DNA of 29,481 nucleotides from positions 1 to 29,481 of the forward strand of contig CAKOTA010000017.1 of assembly GCA_934119965.1 (NCBI GenBank), written 5' to 3'. Source of the stretch: an uncultured Bacilli bacterium (GTDB lineage: Bacteria > Bacillota_I > Bacilli_A > RF39 > UBA660). Below are positions 8,473 to 15,611 of this stretch, one piece after another; within the stretch, counting starts at the first letter, position 1; each line of letters starts with the position of its first letter. The position numbers and the translations under genes are program-made. Below the pieces are notes generated by a model. The model saw only the letters and a list, made by a program, of their open reading frames with translations, searched no databases and had not been told where the DNA came from.

Positions 8473-8511
8473 ATATAATTCAAATAAATTTATCATACAA
8501 TTTTAAAGATA

Positions 8512-8654
8512 TTAAAAAATTATGGTACATTGAATCTAATAACAGATTCAAAAAGACATTTGGGTAGGTTTTTCGCCTCCTTCCGTTCAGCTTTTCTTAT
8601 ATTTATAAGAATTACTTACAAAACATTTATATCACATTGATTTTAACTTGTAAA
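8512..8654 (-). ncRNA. Candidate structured RNA with own promoter
   Basis: On the minus strand TTTACA (8649-8654) and TATAAA (8626-8631) have a 17-base spacer. The predicted transcript starts near 8619 and contains a hairpin TTCTTAT/ATAAGAA (8594-8611), a G+C-rich segment with GGAAGGAGGCG and ACCTACCC (about 8560-8590, near 41% G+C by count in a far more A+T-rich setting), a hairpin TGAATCT/AGATTCA (8531-8550) and a T-run near 8513-8518. The GGAGG is not followed by a usable start codon at normal spacing. No known family recognised; the real RNA could also be on the plus strand. Confidence 0.35.
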
Positions 8655-8768
8655 ATAACCAATTTTATTATTTTTTAAGTCATTTCTTTAAATTGACTTA
8701 ACCAAAATTCAAAATTGAAAAGAATTTTTTCTATTTTAACAAAAATTAGTAATTTTTAATATTTAAAA

Positions 8769-8796
8769 AAAATACAAATCTTAATCTTTGTATTTT
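8769..8796. terminator. Bidirectional terminator
   Basis: Perfect 10-bp arms AAAATACAAA (8769-8778) and TTTGTATTTT (8787-8796) around an 8-base loop, with T-rich sequence on the exit side in both directions. It would end the leftward transcript of the 8845-9033 gene and any rightward read-through. Confidence 0.7.
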
Positions 8797-8844
8797 AATT
8801 TTTTTAACATAATAACCATTCCATATAATTGATATCTCTATCAA

Positions 8845-9033
8845 TTATTTTTCAACACATATAGCCATACCAGGTTTGGCTCCTTCTACATATACTTTAT
8901 CCGTTAGTCTACAACTCCTTTTAGTAGTTGCATCCTTTATATAACCACCTAATAACATAATAATTATTATCACAACAAACAAAATTGCTGCTCCTATTAA
9001 ACTATAAATTAAAACTTTTGATTTCTTTTCCAT
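8845..9033 (-). CDS. Small single-pass membrane protein, 62 aa
   Basis: Short protein with a basic N-terminus (MEKKSK) and one strong membrane helix (about residues 7-29), then a 30-residue C-terminal tail with two Cys (SCRLTDKVYV and AICVEK), probably outside the cell. I do not recognise a family. Coding status is supported by a good TTGACA/TAATAT promoter 22-50 bases before the ATG and a downstream terminator, although a short hydrophobic frame can also arise by chance in A+T-rich DNA. The stop codon lies inside a perfect 10-bp inverted repeat. Divergent from the 9146-9700 gene. Confidence 0.6.
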   Translation of the reverse strand: MEKKSKVLIYSLIGAAILFVVIIIIMLLGGYIKDATTKRSCRLTDKVYVEGAKPGMAICVEK

Positions 9034-9054
9034 AATATCAACTCACTTAAATAC

Positions 9055-9083
9055 ATATTATATTTTTTTTCATTTTTTGTCAA
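9055..9083 (-). promoter_or_regulatory. Sigma-A promoter for the small membrane protein
   Basis: TTGACA (9078-9083) and TAATAT (9055-9060) on the minus strand with a 17-base spacer. Its -35 box is six bases from the -35 of the opposite promoter, and the two hexamers form an inverted repeat, TGTCAA-N6-TTGACA. Confidence 0.7.
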
Positions 9084-9089
9084 CAAAAT

Positions 9090-9118
9090 TTGACAAAATA
9101 TGTTCTATAGTTTAATAT
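9090..9118 (+). promoter_or_regulatory. Sigma-A promoter for the Cys-rich protein gene
   Basis: TTGACA (9090-9095) and TAATAT (9113-9118) with a 17-base spacer, ahead of an AAGGGGG ribosome site and the ATG at 9146. Confidence 0.75.
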
Positions 9119-9145
9119 ATATATCAATTTATAAGGGGGATTATT

Positions 9146-9700
9146 ATGAGTTATAGTTACTCTTCTTGTTATTGTTATGAATGTTTAAAAATGAATTTAA
9201 ATGACAGAAATAAATATGATAATAATGAAGCATATTGTACTGGTTATAATCGTTACATTGATATTCACGATCATGCCTGTAGTAGATATTTTATTTATGA
9301 TGAAAGTAAAAAAAGTCCAAGTGGTTGTTATTTGACTACTACTATGTGTGAAGTATTAAATTTTGATGATAACAATGTATTATTAAATACTTTAAGAAAT
9401 TTCAGAGAAAATTATCTAAAAAACGATAAAAATTTATTACCAATTTTATTTGAATATGATATTGTTGGACCAGTTATTTCTGATTGTATAAAAAATGATC
9501 CTAAAAAAATAAATGTTTCTAAATGTTTATTTAAAAATTATATTAGACCAGTTGTATGTTTAATAAAACAAAATAGATATAATGAAGCAATTATTTTATA
9601 TAAAGAAATGACTAACAATTTAAAAATTCTTTATAACATTAACATTGAAGTAAAAGAATACGATTATAATATTAAAACATTAGGTAAAGCATATACCTAA
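9146..9700 (+). CDS. Cys-rich protein with N-terminal zinc-site-like motif, 184 aa
   Basis: Soluble protein of 184 aa. The N-terminus holds a Cys cluster (CYCYEC, residues 8-13), then CTGYNRY and HACSRYF, giving a C-x2-C...C...C pattern that could bind one metal ion; I infer zinc. It is followed by GCYLTTTMCEVLNFDD and TLRNFRENYL, which resemble the CFI-box-type motif seen at the ends of various Firmicutes proteins. The remainder is helical with no membrane segment. I recall similar Cys-cluster proteins in gut Firmicutes but know no function. It has its own promoter, and its last codons form half of a bidirectional terminator shared with the opposing SpoIID-like gene. Confidence 0.65.
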   Translation: MSYSYSSCYCYECLKMNLNDRNKYDNNEAYCTGYNRYIDIHDHACSRYFIYDESKKSPSGCYLTTTMCEVLNFDDNNVLLNTLRNFRENYLKNDKNLLPILFEYDIVGPVISDCIKNDPKKINVSKCLFKNYIRPVVCLIKQNRYNEAIILYKEMTNNLKILYNINIEVKEYDYNIKTLGKAYT

Positions 9701-9708
9701 TGTTTTAA
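9672..9708. terminator. Bidirectional terminator inside two convergent gene ends
   Basis: Perfect 15-bp inverted repeat (9672-9686 with 9694-9708, core ACATTAGGTA/TACCTAATGT) around a 7-base loop, with A-run and T-run on the flanks. Both stop codons (9698-9700 on plus, 9697-9699 on minus) lie in the same arm, so the two genes overlap by four bases. Confidence 0.85.
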
Positions 9709-10953
9709 TATATTAACATTTTGATAATAATGATGAATGATATCACTATATGAATAACCATTATTAGCTAATTTGTTAGCGCCATATTGGCTCATCCCAA
9801 CACCATGACCATATCCTCTTGTTGTGATAGTAACACTTTCTCCATTGACACTTATATCAAAATCAGTTGATCTAAGTCCTAATAAATTTCTAAGTTCTAC
9901 GCCACTATATGTTTTATTATCAATTTTTATTTCTTTTACCCTACCACTACTAGTTCTTGAAACTATCTCAATGTTATCTAAATTTGTTACACCTAAAATA
10001 TTTAATAATGTAGCTGTTTCTTTTTCTACTGTCTTTAAATATGGTGTTGTTTCTTTGTCAACACTACTTTCAACACTTTGTAAGTATGGAATATCATATC
10101 CAAATACTTCTTTCGCACTTTCAGTATAACCATTACTCGTTGAAAAAAACAAGGCACTTATCAATTCTCCATTATAGGTTATAACTAAATCATTTGTTGC
10201 TTCTACTGCTTGTTTAATTTTATTATAATATTTATCAAATTCATTACCCCATTTGTTTCTTAATTCATTATTATCGTTATAAACTTGAGTCGAAACAGTA
10301 TCAGTCAATTTTCCACCATCTTGTATTTTTTTTAATGCATATGTTCTTGATGCAATTGCCCCTGCTTTTAAGGCTTCTATATTAAATGAGGCTGGCATTT
10401 CAGCTCCTAATACACCAATCAAATAATCTGTCATACTTAAATTAATTACAGAACCATTATTTCGATAAATAGTTATTGTTTGTTCTTGTTTTTCTTCTTG
10501 CTTTGGTTGTTCATTTTGACTAACATTATTTTCAGTTTGATTAATATTATCTTCACTCTGAACGGTATCATTTTGATTTGAATTATTTTGAATAACTTGT
10601 TCTTGTTTAACTATTTCATCATTACTTTTCTCTTCTTCTATATTTACAACTTGTTCAATATTTGTTTCTACATTTGTAGTCAAATCATTACTAACTTGTT
10701 CAACAATATGATAGCCTGGTAATAATGTAGCTGCTACATATTTATTGTTATCAACTACTTTAGGATTATAAAAAATCGTTGCGACTGCTAAACCGGCTAC
10801 AACTAATACTATTTTTGTTCCTTTAAATTTTATTTTCATATTTTTTATATATTCATCTATCTTCTTAATTATTCCTAATTCACTAGAAAATTCGAAAGAA
10901 TAATCTAAATATAGATACAAAATATTTTCTTTTATATCATAATTATTAATCAT
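9697..10953 (-). CDS. spoIID: SpoIID/LytB-domain protein (peptidoglycan lytic transglycosylase type)
   Basis: Protein of 418 aa. A short cytoplasmic segment (1-42) and one membrane helix (about 46-62) are followed by a long Gln/Asn/Glu-rich linker (about 90-160) and the SpoIID domain (about 165-418). The domain has GAEMPASFNIEALKAGAIA with the expected catalytic Glu at 185, ASRTYAL, and the C-terminal GYGHGVGMSQYGANKLA motif. SpoIID cleaves stem-less glycan strands during engulfment of the forespore; LytB-domain relatives act in other settings, so a strictly sporulation role is not proven. It is longer than Bacillus SpoIID (about 340 aa) because of the linker. It follows SpoVE/FtsW and a hairpin whose 3' arm contains its GGTG ribosome site. 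Confidence 0.8.
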   Translation of the reverse strand: MINNYDIKENILYLYLDYSFEFSSELGIIKKIDEYIKNMKIKFKGTKIVLVVAGLAVATIFYNPKVVDNNKYVAATLLPGYHIVEQVSNDLTTNVETNIEQVVNIEEEKSNDEIVKQEQVIQNNSNQNDTVQSEDNINQTENNVSQNEQPKQEEKQEQTITIYRNNGSVINLSMTDYLIGVLGAEMPASFNIEALKAGAIASRTYALKKIQDGGKLTDTVSTQVYNDNNELRNKWGNEFDKYYNKIKQAVEATNDLVITYNGELISALFFSTSNGYTESAKEVFGYDIPYLQSVESSVDKETTPYLKTVEKETATLLNILGVTNLDNIEIVSRTSSGRVKEIKIDNKTYSGVELRNLLGLRSTDFDISVNGESVTITTRGYGHGVGMSQYGANKLANNGYSYSDIIHHYYQNVNILKH

Positions 10954-10961
10954 TAAAAAAT

Positions 10962-10981
10962 CACCAATATTAGTATTGGTG
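10962..10981 (-). promoter_or_regulatory. Hairpin overlapping the ribosome site of the SpoIID-like gene
   Basis: CACCAATA (10962-10969) and TATTGGTG (10974-10981) form a perfect 8-bp stem with a TTAG loop. Reading leftwards it is followed by six T residues, as in a terminator, then directly by the ATG at 10953. The 3' arm of the RNA contains GGTG, the only ribosome-site-like sequence for that start. It may end the SpoVE transcript and also limit translation of SpoIID. Confidence 0.6.
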
Positions 10982-11017
10982 AAATTATTTATTTAATACA
11001 AAATAAATTTTTAATTC

Positions 11018-12103
11018 TTATTTACTACATCTACTTATATTAAGTAATATTCCTATTTCACATAAAGTAATCATTAAACTAGAACCACCATATGAAAGAA
11101 ATGGTAAAGTTACTCCCGTAACAGGAATTAAACCAACAACAACCATTAAATTTAAAATAGTTTGAATTGAAATTTGAAAAATAATCCCAAAAGCTAAATA
11201 TTTAGAAAAAGGATTATTAGTATTTCTAGCTATTTTTAACCCTCTTGAAATAATAATTAAAAATAAACTAGAAACAATTAAGATTCCCATAAAACCAAAT
11301 TCTTCACTTATAATTGAAAAAATAAAGTCAGTTTGCGGTTCAGGTAAATAAAAATGTTTCTGTCTAGAATTTAAAAAACCATATCCAAATAATCCTCCTG
11401 GACCAATAGCATATAAACTTTGAATAATTTGAAATCCACTACCTAACGGATCTTGCCAAGGATTCAAAAATGATAAAATTCTTTCTAGTCTATAAGGAGC
11501 AATTAAGATTAAAACAACAACACCTAATAATCCTAAAACACCTAATTTAACAAAAAAACCCATTTTAACACCAGAAACAAACAATAAACCAATAATAGAA
11601 AGAACAATAATAACACCAGTTCCAAAATCAGGTTGTAACATAATAAGCCCAAATACAAATAGTGTAACACCTAAAATTGGAAAAACGCCTTTTTTAATAT
11701 CCTTTAAAGAAGAAGGATTGTTTGCTAAATACTTAGAAGTAAAAATAATAAGTGCTAATTTAGCAGCTTCACTTGGTTGAATACCAAATGAACCAATACC
11801 AAACCAACTTCTACTACCATTTCTGATTGTACCGATACCAGGTATTATGACTAAAATTAATAAAATTAAAGAAATTAATAAAATTAAATTGGATTTTTCA
11901 TAATAAATTTTATAATCAGTTTTAGAAATAAATCTCATTAAAATCAAACCAATAACTAAAAATAATAATTGATGTTTTAAATATTTAAATGGATCATTAA
12001 ATTTATACTCTGCCCACACATATGAGGCAGAATAGATCATAATAACTCCAAATATAGAAATAGTTATTACTGCTATTAATAATAAATAATCTACTTTTTT
12101 CAT
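11018..12103 (-). CDS. ftsW: SEDS-family peptidoglycan polymerase, SpoVE/FtsW type
   Basis: Integral membrane protein of 361 aa with about ten helices. Family motifs are clear: LQPDFGTG, then GPGGLFGYGF, the RQKHFYLPEPQTDFIFSII stretch, and SYGGSSLM near the end. SEDS proteins polymerise glycan strands from lipid II together with a class B PBP. FtsW, RodA and SpoVE cannot be told apart by motif alone; the place next to mraY and a SpoVD-like PBP favours FtsW/SpoVE over RodA. The frame extends back to 12157, but the ATG at 12103 is preferred: it follows a GGAG ribosome site, begins MKKVDYLLL as in the family, and overlaps the mraY stop as ATGA. A hairpin with a T-run follows the gene. Confidence 0.9.
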   Translation of the reverse strand: MKKVDYLLLIAVITISIFGVIMIYSASYVWAEYKFNDPFKYLKHQLLFLVIGLILMRFISKTDYKIYYEKSNLILLISLILLILVIIPGIGTIRNGSRSWFGIGSFGIQPSEAAKLALIIFTSKYLANNPSSLKDIKKGVFPILGVTLFVFGLIMLQPDFGTGVIIVLSIIGLLFVSGVKMGFFVKLGVLGLLGVVVLILIAPYRLERILSFLNPWQDPLGSGFQIIQSLYAIGPGGLFGYGFLNSRQKHFYLPEPQTDFIFSIISEEFGFMGILIVSSLFLIIISRGLKIARNTNNPFSKYLAFGIIFQISIQTILNLMVVVGLIPVTGVTLPFLSYGGSSLMITLCEIGILLNISRCSK

Positions 12104-13092
12104 AACCACACTCCATAAATAATAGCTATCATTGACCCAAGTAAACCAACAATCCAAAATAACTTAACAATATCTCTTTCATTCCAACCAAGTTTTTCAA
12201 AAGTATGATGAATTGGAGTCATTGGAAATATTCTTTTTTTAGTTAATTTATAATAATATCTTTGAATTAAACAAGTTAAAGTTTCAATTACAAAAACAAT
12301 TCCAATTACAATTAATAATAATTCATGTCTAGTTAAAATAGCAATTGTACCCATAGTAGCGCCTAAAGATAAACTCCCAGTATCCCCCATAAATATTTTA
12401 GCAGGATTAGTATTAAAGACTAAGAATCCTAATAATCCACCTACTAAAATAAAACAAAAAATTCCTATTTCTGTATAGCCTTCAAGCCATCCTGTATAAA
12501 ATGAAATTATACCAAAAGTTAAAAATGCAATTACCGATAAACCCCCAGCTAGGCCATCTAAACCATCAGTTAAATTAACTGCATTAGAACTTGCTACTAA
12601 AACAAACAAAATAAATAAACCATAATACCATTTAATATCCAATTTAAGATTTAATGAATGAATCCAAAGTAATGGTTCATTATTTGCTTTCAAAAATAAA
12701 TAAAAGAATACAATAGCTACTATTACTTGTAGTAATAATTTTGATAGCTCAGTTAAACCATCATTATTTTTTCTTTTAATAATTAGATAATCATCAATAA
12801 AACCAATAATAAAATAACTAATAAAAACAAATATTACAATTATAAAATTATAAGAAATTGTTATTTTTTTTAATATTAATAAAATTAAAATTGTTATTAT
12901 TGTTGAAGTTATAAATAATAATCCACCCATTGTTGGAGTATTCTTTTTACTCTTGTGTTTTTCGCTTAAATAAATACTTAAATTTTGATTAATTTTAAAT
13001 TGTCTTAATATTGGAATAAGCGTTAAACCTAAAAAGACAGATATTAAAAATGAAATCATTAATGCTAATATAGATTTTGTTATTAAGTACAT
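12100..13092 (-). CDS. mraY: Phospho-N-acetylmuramoyl-pentapeptide transferase
   Basis: Integral membrane protein of 330 aa, about ten helices, usual length for the family. It transfers phospho-MurNAc-pentapeptide from UDP to undecaprenyl phosphate to make lipid I. Signatures: SEKHKSKKNTPTMGGLLFI near residues 43-61, NAVNLTDGLDGLAGG with the catalytic Asp pair, FMGDTGSLSLGA, and PIHHTFEKLGW near the C-terminus. Its stop overlaps the start of the SEDS gene by four bases. murE and murD, usual neighbours in Bacillus, are not in this window. Upstream is a radical SAM gene 46 bases away. A GAGGTGG ribosome site precedes the ATG. Confidence 0.96.
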   Translation of the reverse strand: MYLITKSILALMISFLISVFLGLTLIPILRQFKINQNLSIYLSEKHKSKKNTPTMGGLLFITSTIITILILLILKKITISYNFIIVIFVFISYFIIGFIDDYLIIKRKNNDGLTELSKLLLQVIVAIVFFYLFLKANNEPLLWIHSLNLKLDIKWYYGLFILFVLVASSNAVNLTDGLDGLAGGLSVIAFLTFGIISFYTGWLEGYTEIGIFCFILVGGLLGFLVFNTNPAKIFMGDTGSLSLGATMGTIAILTRHELLLIVIGIVFVIETLTCLIQRYYYKLTKKRIFPMTPIHHTFEKLGWNERDIVKLFWIVGLLGSMIAIIYGVWL

Positions 13093-13138
13093 ATTCCACC
13101 TCTTATAATAATTTATTTTTGTTGTTCAAAAAAAAGAA

Positions 13139-14005
13139 CTAATCAAATAATGATAATTGTTCTTTCTTAGTTTCTAATGTATTCATATATTTAAAAATTT
13201 TATTATAATCAGTTTCAATATTATTTTTTTTACATTCATTATAAAAATAATTCATTAATTCATAATTTTTAGGACTTATAACTTCATAAGAATTACCATA
13301 TTTTTCTATATATTTTTCTTTTAATCCTGGAAATTTTTTATCTAATTCTTTATAAAAATATTCTCTATTACCTTCTCTTAAAGTTAATCCCATATTAAAA
13401 CATATTATGCCATAAACATTAGCTTCTTTAGCATATTCAATTATTCCTTTTATATTTTCTAAATTATCATTAATAAATGGTAATATTGGTGTTAACCAAA
13501 TAATTGTTGGTATATTATTATCTCTTAGTATTTTTAGCATTTCAAATCTTTCTTTTGTACTTGAAACATTAGGTTCAATTAATTTAACTAATTCATCATC
13601 ATATGTTGTCATTGTTATTGAAACAACACATTTTGTTCTTTCATTTATTTTTTTTAGTAATTCTATATCTCTTAAAATTAGATTTGATTTTGTTTGAATT
13701 GATAATCCAAATCCATATTTATATATTAATTCCAAACATTTTCTTGTATTTTCTAATTTTTCTTCTAAATGAATATATGGATCTGTCATAGATCCTGTTC
13801 CTATCATACATTTTGTTTTCTTTCTAATTAATGCTTGTTCTAGTAATATTGTAGCATTTTCTTTTACTTCTATATCTTCAAATAAATGATTTATTTGATA
13901 ACATTTACTTCTTGAATCACAATAGATACAACCGTGACTACAACCTCTATAGATATTCATTCCGTTATGTGCAGATAAAATACTTTTTACGATTTTTGTA
14001 TGCAT
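13139..14005 (-). CDS. Radical SAM protein related to the SPL / Rv2578c group
   Basis: Iron-sulfur enzyme of 288 aa. RGCSHGCIYC (about residues 20-29) gives the CxxxCxxC cluster site that binds [4Fe-4S] and S-adenosylmethionine, close to the N-terminus. GTGSMTDPYIHLEEKLENTR and SIQTKSN follow as in the group annotated as SPL family or Rv2578c-like radical SAM proteins. Classical spore photoproduct lyase has a different cluster context, so DNA lesion repair is possible but unproven. The last residues, QLSLFD, match the sliding-clamp-binding pattern QL-x-LF, which would link it to DNA repair or replication. It has its own TTTACA/TATAAT promoter (14034-14062) and lies between a transglutaminase-like gene and mraY. 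Confidence 0.8.
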   Translation of the reverse strand: MHTKIVKSILSAHNGMNIYRGCSHGCIYCDSRSKCYQINHLFEDIEVKENATILLEQALIRKKTKCMIGTGSMTDPYIHLEEKLENTRKCLELIYKYGFGLSIQTKSNLILRDIELLKKINERTKCVVSITMTTYDDELVKLIEPNVSSTKERFEMLKILRDNNIPTIIWLTPILPFINDNLENIKGIIEYAKEANVYGIICFNMGLTLREGNREYFYKELDKKFPGLKEKYIEKYGNSYEVISPKNYELMNYFYNECKKNNIETDYNKIFKYMNTLETKKEQLSLFD

Positions 14006-14033
14006 AAATATTACTTCCCTTAATCTTAAATTT

Positions 14034-14062
14034 ATTATAACAATTATATCTATAAATGTAAA
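14034..14062 (-). promoter_or_regulatory. Sigma-A promoter for the radical SAM gene
   Basis: TTTACA (14057-14062) and TATAAT (14034-14039) with a 17-base spacer on the minus strand; the -10 is also extended (TGTTATAAT). It starts 28 bases before the ATG at 14005. Confidence 0.75.
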
Positions 14063-14067
14063 TATAA

Positions 14068-14089
14068 AACACGAAAATTATTTCGTGTT
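14068..14089 (-). terminator. Probable terminator of the transglutaminase-like gene
   Basis: AACACGAAA (14068-14076) pairs with TTTCGTGTT (14081-14089) around ATTA, followed leftwards by TTTTAT. It sits between the stop at 14095 and the promoter of the radical SAM gene. Confidence 0.65.
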
Positions 14090-14094
14090 CAAAT

Positions 14095-15528
14095 TTATTT
14101 TTTTAACTTAAATTCAAATTTTTCATATTCCTCAATACTATTAAATAATCTACTTCCCATCATTGGTTCATATAACTGAATACTTTTTTCTTCACCCTCA
14201 AATGGATCAAAAATTGATAGTTTATTTATTGCATAATATAGATTTAATTTTCGGTTTATTTCTGCTATTTTCATTTCGTATGTAGCAATTGAATTACCTA
14301 ATTCAATAACATTCATTGTACCAGTTTTTACTTGTTCTAAAAATATATTATACTCTTCTTCTGATAAATATTTATAATAACGATTATATAATAATTCTTG
14401 TAAATATTTTAAATATTCGTTTGGAACATGGAAAAATTTTTTTCTCATCTTATTCATTTTATAATCATAAGCATTTACATATATAGTTTTTTGAGTAATA
14501 TTACTAGATATTGTAGTTGGTAATGAATTAATAAATTTTTGATAGAATGCAAAAATTTCATATCCATCTATATTATTAGGAATTTTAACTGTTCTAAAAA
14601 AATCAATTACTTTTTCAAGATAATCATTTATATTTTGTTTTCCAGATAATATTTCATCAGAATGAGAAAATAAATCGTTTTCTTTTATAATTTGTTCTGT
14701 TTTATAACCATTTTTACCAATATATCCTAAAGTCATATCCAATTCTCTATTATATTGATAACTTTTTTTAATTTTTTCTTTAACATCATTATAATTTGGA
14801 TTATTAAAAACATCATGAATTCTTATTCCAGAATATTGTGCTGGCAAAATTACAAAACCTACTGTTGGATTATTAGCTTTTGCATTGCTCAAATCAATTG
14901 ATCCTTTAATATATTCAGTTGCATCTACTATCAAAATGTTTTTTTCACTAAGTCTTATTTCACCCCAAACGTGATCTTGCCCCGCTTTTGTTTTTATATC
15001 AACTTGAATTCCAAATTGATCCAAAATGTATTTGTAAAGTGCTACAAACTGAGTACATACAACATACGAAAATATTTTTTCTTTTTCATAATCAACTTGA
15101 GCATTGCAAATTAATTTTTGTTGTTCTTTATCTTGATTAATGTAAGATATATCATAATATAAAACTTTTGATAATTCAATATATACAAAACGTGAAATTA
15201 AAATTGATTCAGTAATATGTTTTTCTTTTACTAATTTAATTATATAATCTGTAACACTTACTGATACTAGATTCAAAACAGAATCTTTGTTATAGTTATG
15301 AAAATTATATGTATGTATTTGATTAATAATAAAAGATAATTTTTCGGTTATTGCGTAATAAATACTTGATTCATCTTCTTTATTTAATTTTTTTAAATTT
15401 ATCAAATATTCGTTAGCAATAGTTGCATTATCTAACAAAAATTGTTTGTTAAAAAAATCTTTATCACATTTTTTAATAAATTCTAGTACTTCTCTTAAAT
15501 ATTGTTCGTTTACAATAACCGTTTTCAT
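14095..15528 (-). CDS. Transglutaminase-like (papain-fold) protein
   Basis: Soluble protein of 477 aa with no signal peptide or membrane helix, so cytoplasmic. Residues about 155-205 show the order expected of a transglutaminase-like core: Cys158 in YVVCTQFVALYKYIL, His186 in GQDHVWGEI, and Asp202 in ILIVDATEY, a possible Cys-His-Asp triad. In this superfamily such cores act as proteases, peptidases or cross-linkers. The N-terminal 150 residues and C-terminal 250 residues are helical and unrecognised. The frame runs to 15582, but the ATG at 15528 follows an AAAGGGG ribosome site and lies downstream of a near-consensus promoter, so it is the start. Substrate unknown; the position after a SpoVD-like PBP suggests, weakly, a cell-wall or spore role. 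Confidence 0.65.
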   Translation of the reverse strand: MKTVIVNEQYLREVLEFIKKCDKDFFNKQFLLDNATIANEYLINLKKLNKEDESSIYYAITEKLSFIINQIHTYNFHNYNKDSVLNLVSVSVTDYIIKLVKEKHITESILISRFVYIELSKVLYYDISYINQDKEQQKLICNAQVDYEKEKIFSYVVCTQFVALYKYILDQFGIQVDIKTKAGQDHVWGEIRLSEKNILIVDATEYIKGSIDLSNAKANNPTVGFVILPAQYSGIRIHDVFNNPNYNDVKEKIKKSYQYNRELDMTLGYIGKNGYKTEQIIKENDLFSHSDEILSGKQNINDYLEKVIDFFRTVKIPNNIDGYEIFAFYQKFINSLPTTISSNITQKTIYVNAYDYKMNKMRKKFFHVPNEYLKYLQELLYNRYYKYLSEEEYNIFLEQVKTGTMNVIELGNSIATYEMKIAEINRKLNLYYAINKLSIFDPFEGEEKSIQLYEPMMGSRLFNSIEEYEKFEFKLKK

Positions 15529-15553
15529 ATTTAAAATCCCCTTTGATATGCGT

Positions 15554-15582
15554 ACTATATCACAATTGTTATAATTTGTCAA
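15554..15582 (-). promoter_or_regulatory. Strong sigma-A promoter for the transglutaminase-like gene
   Basis: Perfect TTGACA (15577-15582) and TATAGT (15554-15559) with a 17-base spacer on the minus strand; the predicted start lies about 20 bases before the ATG at 15528. This rules out the in-frame start at 15582, which would lie within the -35 box. Confidence 0.8.
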
Positions 15583-15611
15583 AATTCGGTTATTATTTAA
15601 ATAAATATTTT

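Larger units (their letters stand above)
8473..8844. other. Gene-free stretch of about 370 bases
   Basis: No convincing protein-coding gene. It holds a G+C-richer block with a candidate RNA on the minus strand (about 8512-8654), a bidirectional terminator (8769-8796) and a perfect 10-bp inverted repeat (8825-8834 with 8839-8848, loop TCTC) that includes the stop codon of the next gene. The rest is featureless A+T-rich sequence. Confidence 0.7.

Noticed and set aside
8560..8595. Signal recognition particle RNA (GGAAGGAGGC segment)
   Set aside because: The conserved apical stem around the GGAA loop would need pairing bases such as TCC/GGA on both sides; here the upstream bases are AAC, so the SRP helix does not form.
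12104..12157. Longer N-terminus for the SEDS protein starting at 12157
   Set aside because: The added 18 residues are unlike the family, lie inside mraY coding sequence, and the ATG at 12103 has a ribosome site and ATGA coupling.
13124..13139. Terminator between the radical SAM gene and mraY
   Set aside because: The stem GTTC/GAAC is only four base pairs around an eight-base loop, and no T-run follows.
13139..14005. Assignment as bona fide spore photoproduct lyase
   Set aside because: The Cys cluster context (RGCSHGCIYC) is that of the Rv2578c-like relatives, and the later catalytic Cys of SplB could not be identified.
15529..15582. Longer N-terminus for the transglutaminase-like protein
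   Set aside because: The extension contains the -35 and -10 of a near-consensus promoter, so it lies upstream of the transcript start.
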